Made by a program: the position numbers and the translations under genes. DNA of 64,000 nt from Nitrospirota bacterium (GTDB taxonomy: Bacteria; Nitrospirota; Thermodesulfovibrionia; Thermodesulfovibrionales; UBA9159): assembly GCA_021790195.1 (NCBI GenBank), contig JAJYIF010000001.1, forward strand, positions 124,001-188,000, given 5' to 3'. The stretch's first letter is position 1. Every line of letters starts with the position of its first letter. Below are positions 18,337-29,013 of the stretch, piece after piece. The notes under the pieces were generated by a model. That model saw only the letters and a list, made by a program, of their open reading frames with translations. It ran no database searches and was not told where the DNA came from.

Positions 18337-18936
18337 ATGATCTTGAGGAAGAGGGACAGGCTCAGCCGCAGATCAATCAGGTTGAGGGATTTTGATTATT
18401 CACAGACAGGTGCATATTTTGTGACGTTGTGCGCTTGGAACAAGGAATGTCTTTTCGGAGATGTTGTCGACAATGAAATGAGGCTCAATGATTTCGGACG
18501 AATTGTTGTGCGTGAATGGTCCCGCACGCATGAAATCAGAAAGGAAATAGCATTGGACGAATTTTGCGTAATGCCGAACCACATTCATGGGATCATTTCA
18601 ATCGTAGGGGCAAACGGTTGTTCGCCCGAAATATGTTCGCCCGGAACACCGCGTGTCCAACATATCGTAGGGGCGAACGGTTGTTTGTCCGAACCGTCAG
18701 GGCGATCGGCCGAATCGCCCCTACGGATGAAATCGAAATCGGTATCGTCGTTCATCGCCGGGTACAAATCGTCCGTCACAAAACAAATCAACGAAATCCG
18801 CCATACCCCCGGGACACCCGTCTGGCAGCGGAATTATTACGAACGTGTCATCCGTAATGAAGATGAATTATGCAGGATAAGACAATACATCAGAAACAAC
18901 CCGTTGAAATGGAAGTCCGATAATGAATATCCGTAG
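18337..18936 (+). CDS. REP-associated tyrosine transposase (RAYT, Y1_Tnp)
   Basis: 199 residues. N-terminal RLRDFDYSQTGAYFVTLCAW is the RAYT signature; CVMPNHIHGIIS supplies the HUH metal-binding histidines, and the tyrosine of SSFIAGYKSSVTKQIN is the expected nucleophile. RAYTs nick REP palindromes as single-copy, domesticated IS200-like proteins. Unusually, two REP copies lie inside the reading frame (18604-18725), adding about 40 residues (IVGANGCSPE, IVGANGCLSEPSGR) between the HUH and tyrosine motifs without breaking the frame. The stop codon TAG at 18934-18936 is itself part of the next REP. The insert may affect activity. It stands just before the cas operon. Confidence 0.85.
   Translation: MILRKRDRLSRRSIRLRDFDYSQTGAYFVTLCAWNKECLFGDVVDNEMRLNDFGRIVVREWSRTHEIRKEIALDEFCVMPNHIHGIISIVGANGCSPEICSPGTPRVQHIVGANGCLSEPSGRSAESPLRMKSKSVSSFIAGYKSSVTKQINEIRHTPGTPVWQRNYYERVIRNEDELCRIRQYIRNNPLKWKSDNEYP
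18604..18725 (+). repeat. Two REP palindromes inside the RAYT gene
   Basis: Each begins with GTAGGGGC. The first (18604-18628) folds as GGGCAAA against TTCGCCC with one mismatch. The second has eleven-base arms, CGTAGGGGCGA at 18666-18676 and TCGCCCCTACG at 18715-18725, enclosing smaller hairpins. Both are translated in frame as part of the RAYT. Confidence 0.8.
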
Positions 18937-19045
18937 GGGCGAATGCCTGTTCGCCCCGTATTGCGAACGGCAGTTCGCCCGGTGTCACGGTTTTCGGTTG
19001 TGCCATACCGTAGGGGCAAACGGCTGTTTGCCCGGAGCACAGTGT
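18932..19045 (+). repeat. REP cluster between RAYT and cas3
   Basis: At least three hairpins lie here: GGGGCGAA/TTCGCCCC (18936-18943 with 18950-18957), GCGAAC/GTTCGC (18963-18968 with 18973-18978) and GGGCAAA/TTTGCCC (19014-19020 with 19027-19033). All share the GTAGGGGCRAA core with the copies inside the RAYT gene. The first supplies the RAYT stop codon. Confidence 0.8.
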
Positions 19046-19138
19046 TCGCCCGCCGTAATGATTGCCGTGGTTCGTATTTGTATTGTATTACGGCATAACG
19101 CAGGCATTCGGTGGTATAACAAACACAGACAAGGAACA

Positions 19139-21781
19139 ATGAAACCATATTTCAGGTATTGGGGGAAAGCGGAAAAGGACGGGCCGGGATATCACCTTCT
19201 TCCGTATCACTGTCTGGATGTGGCGGCAGTGGCCGCAGCCTGGTGGGATTCGAGTCCAACAATTCGCAGAGCTTTCTTACCCAATAATGATTTGACAACC
19301 GATACTGCCCGTGCGTGGATGCTTTTCTTTATATCTTTGCACGATTATGGCAAGTTCGACATACGGTTTCAGTTTCGGGCCAAAGAGGTATGGCAGTTGT
19401 TATATCCTGATGCCGGGACTTATAAGTCTCTTCCATCATTTGCTGAATGCAAAAGTTATTTCCACGGCAGTGGCGGGCTTTTCTGGTTCAGACAGGATAA
19501 CTTGGAAATGCTGGGTTTGCAGCCGGAAGATTCAGACAACTCGCTGAGTTTTCTCGACGATCTGTCGGAGAGTGATTCAAGCAAGTGGCAATCATGGAAG
19601 ACATGGGCTGAAGCAGTGACAGGTCATCATGGGCATATCAGACGTTCTGAATATACTGCGGATGCTTCACTGTCGGTCCTATGTGATCCGCTACTCGCAA
19701 AAGCAGACCGGCTGACAAGGCAAGACTGGCTCAGGGCACTTGAAAAGAAATTTCTTATCCCTGCCGGACTTTCTTTGAATGACAGCCCTCCGGAATGTTC
19801 TCCTCTTTTGGCCGGCTTTTGCTCTGTAGCTGATTGGATGGGGTCACGCTGCACACCGGACAGCTTCCCGTACTGTCAGGAACCGCTGAACATTGATACT
19901 TATTTTGAGACGCGGAGAGATGAAGATGCACGCCGTATCCTCGAATTATCCGGTGTTGTGGGCAAGTCACGTTCATATGTCGGCGTCAGCACACTCCTCA
20001 AGCCAGGGCAGCAGCCGCATTCGATGCAAACATTGATCGACGATTTGCCCTTAAAACCCGCTTTGACAATAATCGAGGCCCCAACTGGAAGCGGCAAGAC
20101 CGAGGCAGCGCTGGCTTATGCGTGGCGGCTGATAGCTGCAGGGTTGGCAGATTCAATTGTCTTTGCCCTTCCAACACAAGCAACTGCTAATGCAATGCTC
20201 GGCCGTCTCGAACGGATCGCCATACTCCTTTTTGAAGATCATCCGAATGTTCTGCTTGCTCACGGGTCCGCAAGATTCAACGACAAATTTATTGATCTTA
20301 AACATGCCGCATTAAGCAATCATGAAGAGGAAGACGGCTGGGCCCAGTGCAGCGAGTGGCTTGCACAGAGCCGTAAGAGAATATTTCTCGGTCAGATCGG
20401 GGTTTGCACGATTGATCAAGTGCTGATCTCAGTGCTACCGGTGAAGCATCGCTTCGTAAGGGGCTTCGGAATAGGACGCAGTGTATTGATAGTGGATGAA
20501 GTCCATGCATATGACTCTTATATGTACGGACTGCTTGAAGAGGTATTGAGGCAACAAAAGGTTGCCGGAAGTTCTGCAGTTCTTCTGTCAGCAACGCTTC
20601 CCGAATGCCAAAAGCAAAAACTTTGCGAAGCATGGGGAACTGAATTGGAATATCGGAGCGATGAAACTTCTTATCCACTTGTCACGTCGATTTCTGATTA
20701 TGAAATGATTCCTTTCAAGCTTGCCGATGATCAGCAGCCCCAGACGTGGTCTATAAATCTTGAGCCTATAAGCATACCTGACATGCTGCCGGACGATGGA
20801 CTCACAAAAAGAATCGTTGTGGCAGCGCAAGCAGGAGCGCAGGTTGCAATAGTTTGCAATCTGGTGAATGACGCGCAGCGGTTGGCTCAAATGCTGCGTC
20901 TTGAATATCCCAACATCCCGGTAGACTTATTTCATGCCCGTTATTGTTTCATCCACCGGAAGGAAAAGGAGCTATCAGTCATCAGCCATTTTGGACCCGA
21001 CGGCGACCGCAAGAAAGGGCGAATTCTTGTGGCCACGCAGGTTATTGAGCAATCCCTCGATCTTGATTTTGACTGGACCATAACCCAGCTCTGTCCAGTA
21101 GACCTTCTTTTTCAGCGCATAGGAAGATTGCACCGTCATAAGAGAGACATCCGTCCGTTTGGATTTGAGCATCCCTTATGCACCATTCTTTTGCCAGAGG
21201 GCATCAGATATGGAGATCATGAATACATTTATGCCAATAGCCGGGTTTTATGGCGCACACAAAAGATACTGTTTACAACTCATGACAGCAGAGTGGTATT
21301 TCCTGAAGCTTACCGCACATGGATCGAGGCTGTTTATATGGATGAGCCATGGGGCGAAGAGCCGGATCAGATCAATGAGAAGTATGAAAAGTTCATGACG
21401 GATTTTTCTGTCAGCAGATACAAGGCGCTGCAAATGATTCATACTGCGGCCAACCCAATGTCTGATACAGATGAGATTGTTACGGCTGTCACGCGTGACG
21501 GCGATATGAATATAACCGTATTGCCGTTCTGCGCTAATTCTGTAGGCACTATGTTAATGGATGGAACCATTCTGGAAACTGTTGATGAATATAAGCGACT
21601 TGAGGTCCTGTCGCTAAACAGCATTGGAGTACCCAAGTCATGGGAACACTATCTGGGCGGCAAGGATGAAGAAGGGAGGTTCAGACTCGAGATGAAGAAG
21701 GAAGGAGATAGTTTTACAGCCATATCGAAGGGTAAGACTTTCTACTATCACAAAGACATAGGAATGGAGATGAAGAAATGA
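19139..21781 (+). CDS. cas3: CRISPR-associated helicase-nuclease Cas3 (type I-E)
   Basis: 880 residues from ATG 19139, which has AAGGA three bases upstream. The frame stays open back to 18923, but that extension translates REP DNA (TVGANGCLPG) and is rejected. The HD nuclease domain is N-terminal (His24 in PYHCLDV; His68-Asp69 in SLHDYGKFD). The superfamily 2 helicase follows: Walker A APTGSGKTEAALAYA, the DEVH box LIVDEVHAYDS, and motif VI-like LLFQRIGRLHRHKRD. Cas3 is recruited by Cascade to the R-loop and degrades target DNA from 3' to 5'. It is the first gene of the operon and overlaps cse1 by four bases (ATGA). Spot GC content here is near 40%, below its neighbours. Confidence 0.97.
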   Translation: MKPYFRYWGKAEKDGPGYHLLPYHCLDVAAVAAAWWDSSPTIRRAFLPNNDLTTDTARAWMLFFISLHDYGKFDIRFQFRAKEVWQLLYPDAGTYKSLPSFAECKSYFHGSGGLFWFRQDNLEMLGLQPEDSDNSLSFLDDLSESDSSKWQSWKTWAEAVTGHHGHIRRSEYTADASLSVLCDPLLAKADRLTRQDWLRALEKKFLIPAGLSLNDSPPECSPLLAGFCSVADWMGSRCTPDSFPYCQEPLNIDTYFETRRDEDARRILELSGVVGKSRSYVGVSTLLKPGQQPHSMQTLIDDLPLKPALTIIEAPTGSGKTEAALAYAWRLIAAGLADSIVFALPTQATANAMLGRLERIAILLFEDHPNVLLAHGSARFNDKFIDLKHAALSNHEEEDGWAQCSEWLAQSRKRIFLGQIGVCTIDQVLISVLPVKHRFVRGFGIGRSVLIVDEVHAYDSYMYGLLEEVLRQQKVAGSSAVLLSATLPECQKQKLCEAWGTELEYRSDETSYPLVTSISDYEMIPFKLADDQQPQTWSINLEPISIPDMLPDDGLTKRIVVAAQAGAQVAIVCNLVNDAQRLAQMLRLEYPNIPVDLFHARYCFIHRKEKELSVISHFGPDGDRKKGRILVATQVIEQSLDLDFDWTITQLCPVDLLFQRIGRLHRHKRDIRPFGFEHPLCTILLPEGIRYGDHEYIYANSRVLWRTQKILFTTHDSRVVFPEAYRTWIEAVYMDEPWGEEPDQINEKYEKFMTDFSVSRYKALQMIHTAANPMSDTDEIVTAVTRDGDMNITVLPFCANSVGTMLMDGTILETVDEYKRLEVLSLNSIGVPKSWEHYLGGKDEEGRFRLEMKKEGDSFTAISKGKTFYYHKDIGMEMKK

Positions 21782-23352
21782 ACTTGTTAAAAGATGACTG
21801 GATTCCAGTTCGACCGCTTCAGTCCGGCAGCGCGGAAAAGATTTCATTGCGGCAGCTACTTTGCAGCGACAAGCAATGGGAAGTCTGCCTGCCGAGAGAC
21901 GATATGGAGCTTGCGACGATCCAATTATTGATATGTCTTACACAGACGCTTTTCATTCCTCAGACGATTTCGGAGTTGAAACAGCGCATAGCGAAACCGC
22001 TTGCCGAGAAAGACTTTGAGGAAGGCATAAAGCCGCCGTACTGTAACTGGTTTCAACTCGACCATCCCGATTGGCCGTTTATGCAGAGGAAGGGCGCAAG
22101 AAGCATTACGCAAATGGCTAAACTTATGACCGGAGTCGATAGTGCGACCAATTGCTGTTTTGTAAACGAACCAGGCTTAGCCACACAGCTTTGCGGGGGA
22201 TGTGCGGCTATTGCTTTGTTTAATCTGGCATCTTGTTCGCCAAGTTTCGGCGGCGGTTTTAAGCCGAGCCTTAGGGGGCCAGCAACACCAATAACAACAC
22301 TGATACAAGGTCGGCATTTACGCGAAACGATCTGGTTAAATGTGCTCCATGAATCAGAAGTGAAACGAATTATGCCTTGGCATCGTCAGGCAAGATATCA
22401 GAAACCAACCTGGGTCGAGCCGATTGTGGCAGATGCCAGAATAGCAGCTCAGCAAATTGGACTTATGCGCGGCTTGTTGTGGCAACCGGCATATGTCGAG
22501 CTTACACCATCGAATGCAGAAGGCGTATGTTCTTGTTGTGGATATCGAAGCAAACAAGTCTACATTAATTTCAATAAGGACAAGTTCAAATATACGGTCG
22601 AAGGCAAGTGGCCTCATCCACATTCGTCACTGATAGTCACTCAAAAGAAAGGGGAGCTTCAAGAGGAACATGTGTCCTTTAAAACTTCGACTGCCCCATC
22701 ATGGACACAACTTGCTCGCTTTGTGGTTCAACGGCAAATTGATACCGACAACAAGGAGGGTCAACAACCGGCTGCTGTCGTATTGCAAGTGCAGCAACTT
22801 TATGCTCAACAGGCTCAAAAGCTTCATTTGTTGGTCGGCGGATACCTGAATCGAGCGGGCCAGGCTTCTGTTCTTGGCAGGCGGCATGAAGTCTTTACGC
22901 TAAATCATGGGTGGAACAAACATACTGAGGTAGTACGGGAAATTGTGGACGCGGGACTCGGGTACAAGGATGCACTATCTAAGTCACTATGGGTATTTGC
23001 TAACGGGCTGAAGGAATCAAAAGGTAATGACAGCAATAAAATCAAAGGGCTTGGAGAGAAACTGAAGCTTCATGATATCGCTACACGCCAGTTCTATCGC
23101 AGATCGGAACCTGTAGTGCAAGACACCTTAGCCCGGATAGACTTCGCTGACCCTGCGCCAAGGATGGCTATGATGCGGAGGTCTTTAAATACTACGGTAA
23201 CAGAGCTTTTTGCAGAGTTGGTCCGTCCGTACCTACAAGACCCTGAATTGATAAAGACGATGGCTATTGCCAGGAGGACACTTGACAAACATTTAAGGAA
23301 CCTCGAACTACAACAGAATAAAGGAGGGAGTAATGGAGCAACGACTGCCTGA
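21778..23352 (+). CDS. cse1: Cascade large subunit Cse1 (CasA/Cas8e)
   Basis: 524 residues, typical of Cse1 (about 500). N-terminal NLLKDDWIPVRPLQSG is the standard family opening (LL.D.WIPV). A CSCCGYRS pair around residues 248-255 resembles a metal-binding knuckle. The C-terminal four-helix bundle carries the usual basic, leucine-rich helices. The subunit recognises the PAM and recruits Cas3. Its start overlaps the cas3 stop by four bases, and its end overlaps cse2 by 20 bases, where the ribosome binding site AAAGGAGGGAG of cse2 lies. Confidence 0.95.
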   Translation: MNLLKDDWIPVRPLQSGSAEKISLRQLLCSDKQWEVCLPRDDMELATIQLLICLTQTLFIPQTISELKQRIAKPLAEKDFEEGIKPPYCNWFQLDHPDWPFMQRKGARSITQMAKLMTGVDSATNCCFVNEPGLATQLCGGCAAIALFNLASCSPSFGGGFKPSLRGPATPITTLIQGRHLRETIWLNVLHESEVKRIMPWHRQARYQKPTWVEPIVADARIAAQQIGLMRGLLWQPAYVELTPSNAEGVCSCCGYRSKQVYINFNKDKFKYTVEGKWPHPHSSLIVTQKKGELQEEHVSFKTSTAPSWTQLARFVVQRQIDTDNKEGQQPAAVVLQVQQLYAQQAQKLHLLVGGYLNRAGQASVLGRRHEVFTLNHGWNKHTEVVREIVDAGLGYKDALSKSLWVFANGLKESKGNDSNKIKGLGEKLKLHDIATRQFYRRSEPVVQDTLARIDFADPAPRMAMMRRSLNTTVTELFAELVRPYLQDPELIKTMAIARRTLDKHLRNLELQQNKGGSNGATTA

Positions 23353-23794
23353 TTTTATGGAAGTCTATACGGCATGGGCTCAATTGCAGCAGGGACCAAA
23401 AGCTGAGTTGAAACGCGCTGTCGAACCTGAGGACATGATCGTAGTTCCGGCATTTTACCGGCTGTTTAGCGGGAGAGCAGGAACCGAATGGGAAAAACAA
23501 GCATTCCAGCGCATGATCTTTTGCCTGCCGTGTATCACACACACGGAAAACAATGTCAAACTTGGGGCTGCGCTGGCGAGAGGTGGCAAAAACGGCAAGC
23601 CCGTGGGCGAGAAGCGGCTTTTTCAGGTGATTCGATCAAGCCCGCCCAATGACATGATCCAATTGCGCCGGATATTAAAGATGGTCGAGCCCGTAGCAAA
23701 CTGGCCAATGACGGCAAAGCAGCTTTGGTACTGGAATGATAGAAGTAAACGCGACTTACTGGAAGATTTCTTTTTAAATAAAGCGAACAATTAA
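23333..23794 (+). CDS. cse2: Cascade small subunit Cse2 (CasB/Cas11)
   Basis: 153 residues, normal for Cse2. The helical protein includes the family segment [21 protein letters not shown] and the C-terminal part [20 protein letters not shown]. Two copies form the belly of Cascade and stabilise the displaced DNA strand. The start at 23333 is supported by a strong GGAGGG sequence inside cse1. A 22-base gap with GGAGGAG precedes cas7. Confidence 0.94.
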   Translation: MEQRLPDFMEVYTAWAQLQQGPKAELKRAVEPEDMIVVPAFYRLFSGRAGTEWEKQAFQRMIFCLPCITHTENNVKLGAALARGGKNGKPVGEKRLFQVIRSSPPNDMIQLRRILKMVEPVANWPMTAKQLWYWNDRSKRDLLEDFFLNKANN

Positions 23795-23816
23795 ACCGAT
23801 ACGGGAGGAGAACACA

Positions 23817-24914
23817 ATGGATAGAAACTTTATCAATTTTCATGTTTTAATCTCTCACAGTCCGTCATGTCTAAATCGTGATGACATGAATATGCAGAAG
23901 TCAGCGATATTTGGCGGCAAGAGGCGGGTAAGAATTTCTAGTCAGAGTCTTAAAAGAACAATGCGCAAGAGTGACTACTACAATCAGCATTTAGGTGAAG
24001 CGAGTACACGTACCAAAAAACTCAGCGATCTCAAAGATATTGTAGTAAAACGTTTATCTGACCGCTATAAATCTGATCTTGTTATAAAAGCGCTGACGGT
24101 AATTGCCGGTAAAGATATGAAAGCAGATGTTGCAGTCGAAGGTGATGCCGTAGCTCCATGGGCGGTTGAGGAGGTAGCCTGGTATTGCGAACAGGTCACA
24201 AAGCATGGCGATGATGAGAAGAATCTTCTCAAACAGCTCAAGAGCGAAACTGAGGCTATGCGTGGAGCGCTGGCTTCCGGTATTGATATTGCGCTTTCCG
24301 GTCGAATGGCAACATCCGGCCTTATGAGTGAACTTGGAAAAGTCGATGGCGCGTTAGCCGTCGCTCATGCTATTACCACACACACTGTTGATGCCGACAT
24401 CGACTGGTTTACTGCTGTTGATGACTTGCAGGAATTAGGCTCAGGCCATCTGGACACGCAGGAATTTTCGAGCGGGGTCTTTTATCGGTATGCAAGTCTC
24501 AATATTGCACAAATGCAAGAGAACCTGGGCAATGCTCCTCGGGAAAAAGTCTTAGAGATAGCGGCGCATGTTCTCCACATGCTGGCAACGGAAGTGCCAT
24601 CAGCGAAACAGCAAAGCTTTGCCGCTCACAATCTCGCTGATCTTGCAATGGTGTCCTTCTCTGATATTCCCGTGTCGTTGGCAAACGCATTTGAAGAGCC
24701 GGTAAAAGCTTCCTCCGGCGGCGGATTCCTTAAGCCTTCTATTGAGGCATTTCATAAATACTGGGAGAACGTCCACGCAGGATATGGCTTAAATGAAAAT
24801 TGTTCCGAAGTTATTCTCGGTGAGCTGACTTCTCCTAACGGTGTAACGAAGGCTAAGAATTTGGAGGCATTAGAGTCATGGGTGAAGAATAACGGACAGG
24901 AGCAAAGAATATGA
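23817..24914 (+). CDS. cas7e: Cascade backbone subunit Cas7e (CasC/Cse4)
   Basis: 365 residues. N-terminal [20 protein letters not shown] and [20 protein letters not shown] are the RAMP-type signature of Cas7e (the LNRD..G.PK....G...R.RISSQ pattern). Six copies polymerise along the crRNA spacer in known complexes, with thumbs that kink the guide every sixth base. The internal [14 protein letters not shown] and [21 protein letters not shown] segments are also typical. It overlaps cas5 by four bases. Confidence 0.96.
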   Translation: MDRNFINFHVLISHSPSCLNRDDMNMQKSAIFGGKRRVRISSQSLKRTMRKSDYYNQHLGEASTRTKKLSDLKDIVVKRLSDRYKSDLVIKALTVIAGKDMKADVAVEGDAVAPWAVEEVAWYCEQVTKHGDDEKNLLKQLKSETEAMRGALASGIDIALSGRMATSGLMSELGKVDGALAVAHAITTHTVDADIDWFTAVDDLQELGSGHLDTQEFSSGVFYRYASLNIAQMQENLGNAPREKVLEIAAHVLHMLATEVPSAKQQSFAAHNLADLAMVSFSDIPVSLANAFEEPVKASSGGGFLKPSIEAFHKYWENVHAGYGLNENCSEVILGELTSPNGVTKAKNLEALESWVKNNGQEQRI

Positions 24915-25567
24915 AGGAGTTTCTCATCATAAAGCTGCATGGCCCCATTCAGGCATGGGGTGAGCATACATTTGAAGGGCTGCGGCCATCGGCAAACTTC
25001 CCAACCCGCAGCGGAGTGTTGGGACTGCTCGGCGCATGTCTTGGCATCAGACGCAATGATCCGGAGCGACTTCAGCAATTAGCCGATAGCATCGGGATAG
25101 CAGTGAGGGTCGATGAAAGAGATTTTCACGTCGTCAAGATCAGTGATTACCATACGGTTAAAAATGCTCGGGCTGATTACATCGGGAAAGAAGAACCGCA
25201 CGAGACAATACAGACATGGCGGGAATACCTTCTTGATGCTCACTTCAGCATTGCGTTATGGAGTCACGCCGGAGCAGCAATAGCACTTGATAACCTTGAA
25301 GCGGCGATAAGGAAGCCGTTCTTTACCCCGTATCTTGGGCGGCGCAGTTGCCCGCTCACCCGACCGTTGTTTGAAAGTCGTTTAAGAGCTGCCGATTCGC
25401 AAGAGGCATTGAGGAGTATTGCGCCTCATAAAGGAACAATATACAGCGAAGAAGTGGACGAAACGATGCGTAAATTCCGTGTGCGCGATGTGCCCCTTGT
25501 TCGGCAGCCTCGCCAGTTTGCAGCGCGAAACCTCTATGTATACGGAGGTGACCATGTACCTGAGTAG
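24911..25567 (+). CDS. cas5e: Cascade subunit Cas5e (CasD)
   Basis: 218 residues. N-terminal [20 protein letters not shown] is the Cas5 opening, followed by [21 protein letters not shown], the glycine-rich loop that is a family hallmark. Cas5e caps the 5' handle of the crRNA and contacts Cse1. The gene starts in the ATGA overlap with cas7 and its end overlaps the cas6 start by 14 bases. Confidence 0.95.
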   Translation: MKEFLIIKLHGPIQAWGEHTFEGLRPSANFPTRSGVLGLLGACLGIRRNDPERLQQLADSIGIAVRVDERDFHVVKISDYHTVKNARADYIGKEEPHETIQTWREYLLDAHFSIALWSHAGAAIALDNLEAAIRKPFFTPYLGRRSCPLTRPLFESRLRAADSQEALRSIAPHKGTIYSEEVDETMRKFRVRDVPLVRQPRQFAARNLYVYGGDHVPE

Positions 25568-26153
25568 AATCCTTCTTGCGGGAACCATGTGCCGTAATCC
25601 GTATGAGATCCATAGGACGTTGTGGAAACTATTCCCGGAAGACGCACAGGCAGAGCGTGATTTCCTTTTCTGTTTGGAGAAATCTGAAAGAACAGGCGCC
25701 TTGATATGGATGCAGTCTGAACGAAGACCGGCGGTATCTCACAACGGAGCGAAAATACTCGGCTGCAAGGAATATCAGTTAAAGCTGCAAAAAGACCAGC
25801 GGTTACGCTTTTTGCTTGTTGCCAATCCGGTCAAGACAATCGATGATGAAAACGGTCGGACTACCGAAAAAGGAGATATTAAGAAATGCAGGGTCCCGCT
25901 CATTCGTGAGGAAGAGCAGCGGGATTGGCTCAGTCGCAAACTCAAACCGGCAGCCGAACCGGAGGAACTCCTCATTGATCCGCGTCACCCGCTTTATTTC
26001 AGAAAGTCGGGGATGTCCGGCAAGATTAAGCCGGTTGTTTTTCAGGGTATTCTGAAAGTGGCCAAGCCAGATGCTCTTGTTGAATTAATAGGGAGCGGCA
26101 TCGGCCCCGCCAAGGCCTTCGGCTGCGGGCTGATGATGGTGAGGCGGGTATGA
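25554..26153 (+). CDS. cas6e: crRNA-processing endoribonuclease Cas6e (CasE)
   Basis: 199 residues from ATG 25554, which has GGAGGTG upstream; a longer frame from 25419 would overlap cas5 heavily and is not used. [20 protein letters not shown] and LWKLFPEDAQAERDFLFCLE are the family N-terminus, with the conserved His of the HR.LW..F motif (HRTLWKLF). The C-terminal glycine-rich GIGPAKAFGCGLMMVRRV is the RNA-binding loop. It cuts below the repeat hairpin, leaving the eight-base handle ATGAACCG. It is the last effector gene before the Bro-N gene. Confidence 0.95.
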   Translation: MYLSRILLAGTMCRNPYEIHRTLWKLFPEDAQAERDFLFCLEKSERTGALIWMQSERRPAVSHNGAKILGCKEYQLKLQKDQRLRFLLVANPVKTIDDENGRTTEKGDIKKCRVPLIREEEQRDWLSRKLKPAAEPEELLIDPRHPLYFRKSGMSGKIKPVVFQGILKVAKPDALVELIGSGIGPAKAFGCGLMMVRRV

Positions 26154-26178
26154 CAGCAAAGAAGCGAGAGGAGGCTGA

Positions 26179-27017
26179 ATGACGAATACGCAATTAGCTG
26201 TCTTTGAGGGCAAGAAGATTCGTAGATATTGGGACGAAAATAACGAGAAGTGGTATTTCTCCATTGTCGATATTGTTGATATCCTTACAGGGAGTCCGAA
26301 TGCAAGAAGCTACTGGAAGGTACTGAAGAACAGGTTAAAGAAAGAGGGAAGCGAGGTGGTTACACTTTGTAACCACCTAAAAATGCAGGCTACGGACGGG
26401 AAATACTATCTGACTGATTCGGCTGACACTGAGACCATGTTCAGGATCATTCAGTCTATCCCCTCACCGAATGCAGAGCCCTTTAAACTATGGCTTGCCC
26501 GCGTGGTATATGAGCGTGTTGAAGAGGCTGAGAATCCGGAGATTGCGATAGACCGCGCAATGAATCTGTATATCAAGAAGGGTTATTCGCCTGACTGGAT
26601 TAATATGCGTCTTAAAAGCATCGAGATCCGCAAGGCACTTACTGACGAATGGCACAAGCGAGGAGTAAAGGGCAAGGACAAATTTGCGACCCTGACCGAT
26701 GACATCACATTTGCATGGGCAGGCATGACCACTAAACAGTACAAAACGCATAAGGACTTGAAGAAAGAGAGTCTGAGTGACAACATGACCAATCTTGAGC
26801 TGGTCTTGAATATGCTCGCCGAGGCAAGCACGACCGAAATTTCGGATGTCAAAAAGCCTGAGACATTCCATGAAAACAGAAAGATCGCTCGGGAAGGCGG
26901 CAAGGTTGCGGGAAAAGCGCGAAAAGAAATCGAGACGCGCACTGGCAGGAAGGTTATTTCCAAAGAGAACTACCTCACCGTGCCGGAAAGCCGGAAGAGG
27001 CTGGAGAGGAAGAAGTA

Positions 27018-27018
<1 letters not shown>
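26179..27018 (+). CDS. Bro-N / DinD-like antirepressor-family protein inside the cas operon
   Basis: 279 residues with GAGGAGG before the ATG. The N-terminal Bro-N domain (about 1-110) shows IRRYWDENNEKWYFSIVDIV, the usual VVDIL..S..P..YW..LK pattern (ILTGSPNARSYWKVLKNRL) and a C-terminal part with RKIAREGGKVAGKARKEIE, as in stand-alone BRO family or DNA-damage-inducible D-like proteins. Bro-N domains occur in phage antirepressors and bind DNA. It lies 25 bases after cas6e and its stop overlaps the cas1 ATG by one base, so it is certainly part of the operon. This is not a known subunit of type I-E systems; a regulatory role or recent insertion are both possible. Confidence 0.88.
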
Positions 27019-28236
<1,218 letters not shown>

Positions 28237-28292
28237 GCCGGTAGAATTTTGCTCTTTGACAACTGACTGAAATTTCGAGACTTTTGAGAAGT
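28237..28292 (+). promoter_or_regulatory. Short CRISPR leader
   Basis: 56 bases lie between the cas2 stop and the first repeat. It contains TTGACA at 28256-28261 with a weak -10 (GAGACT, 28278-28283). The leader is short for type I-E (commonly over 60 bases), so its upstream part may reach into the cas2 coding region. Confidence 0.5.
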
Positions 28293-28687
28293 ATGTTCCC
28301 CACACACGTGGGGATGAACCGTTTTCGCCGACTGTCTCGTCGATGTAGTGCCGATGTTCCCCACACACGTGGGGATGAACCGCCCCTTGACCTCTATGGA
28401 GTCCGTGTGGACTAATGTTCCCCACACACGTGGGGATGAACCGGGCGTTGGTATCACTGAGCGTCGAGCCGGCAAATGTTCCCCACACACGTGGGGATGA
28501 ACCGATGCTATAGACCGAGCCTGATTATCTGCAAAAATGTTCCCCACACACGTGGGGATGAACCGCCGCACAGCGTTCGAGTCCCGAATCCATAACCATG
28601 TTCCCCACACACGTGGGGATGAACCGACATGGGCGTAGTGATAAGGGTATTTGCAATAATGTTCCCCACACACGTGGGGATGAACCG
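28293..28687 (+). CRISPR. Type I-E CRISPR array, 7 repeats and 6 spacers
   Basis: Seven identical 29-base repeats start at 28293, 28354, 28415, 28476, 28537, 28598 and 28659. All six spacers are exactly 32 bases. Each repeat is ATGTT, then a stem CCCCAC, loop ACAC, stem GTGGGG, and the tail ATGAACCG, which would become the 5' handle after Cas6e cleavage. No repeat is degenerate, not even the last, so the array is either young or recently trimmed. No spacer has an obvious match elsewhere in this window. Confidence 0.98.
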
Positions 28688-28709
28688 GCGTCCTATTTGC
28701 GTGCATGTA

Positions 28710-28723
28710 TATCAATTGTGATA
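28710..28723 (+). promoter_or_regulatory. Palindrome overlapping the dinJ-yafQ promoter, probable operator
   Basis: TATCA and TGATA arms surround ATTG. The element overlaps TACAAT at 28722-28727, a probable -10 with TTGCGT at 28697-28702 (19-base spacing). RelB/DinJ-type antitoxins bind such palindromes over their own promoter. Confidence 0.45.
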
Positions 28724-28750
28724 CAATAAGAATATGGAAGGAGGTGTCAC

Positions 28751-29011
28751 GTGGCAAAGACGGCAATGATAACGACAAGAGTTGACCCTGGTTTAAAGAG
28801 CTCCGCCGAAAAGGTATTGCACAAGCTTGGGATCAGCACGACAGAAGCGATAAATCTGTTTCTGTCGCAGGTGAGACTGCGCAAGGGGCTGCCTTTTGAT
28901 GTGAAAATACCTAACAAGACCACCCTTAAGGCCATGAAGGACGCTGAAGAGGGGCGGAACCTTACTGAGAGCGAAGACGCCGAGGACATGTTCAGAAAGC
29001 TGGGCATATAA
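28751..29011 (+). CDS. dinJ: DinJ/RelB family antitoxin
   Basis: 86 residues from GTG 28751 behind GGAGGTG. The ribbon-helix-helix N-terminus is clear (MITTRVDPGLKSSAEKVLHK, then LGISTTEAINLFLSQV), followed by a longer C-terminal tail for toxin neutralisation (about 50-86). It represses its own operon in related systems. It stands only 63 bases after the last CRISPR repeat and two bases before the toxin gene. Confidence 0.92.
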   Translation: MAKTAMITTRVDPGLKSSAEKVLHKLGISTTEAINLFLSQVRLRKGLPFDVKIPNKTTLKAMKDAEEGRNLTESEDAEDMFRKLGI

Positions 29012-29013
29012 GG

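Noticed and set aside
18923-19138. Upstream extension of cas3 by 72 residues
   Set aside because: The extension translates REP hairpins and has no relation to Cas3; ATG 19139 has a ribosome binding site and the normal Cas3 N-terminus.
28688-28750. Eighth CRISPR repeat
   Set aside because: No further copy of the stem or the handle is present after 28687; the sequence is the promoter of the toxin-antitoxin pair.
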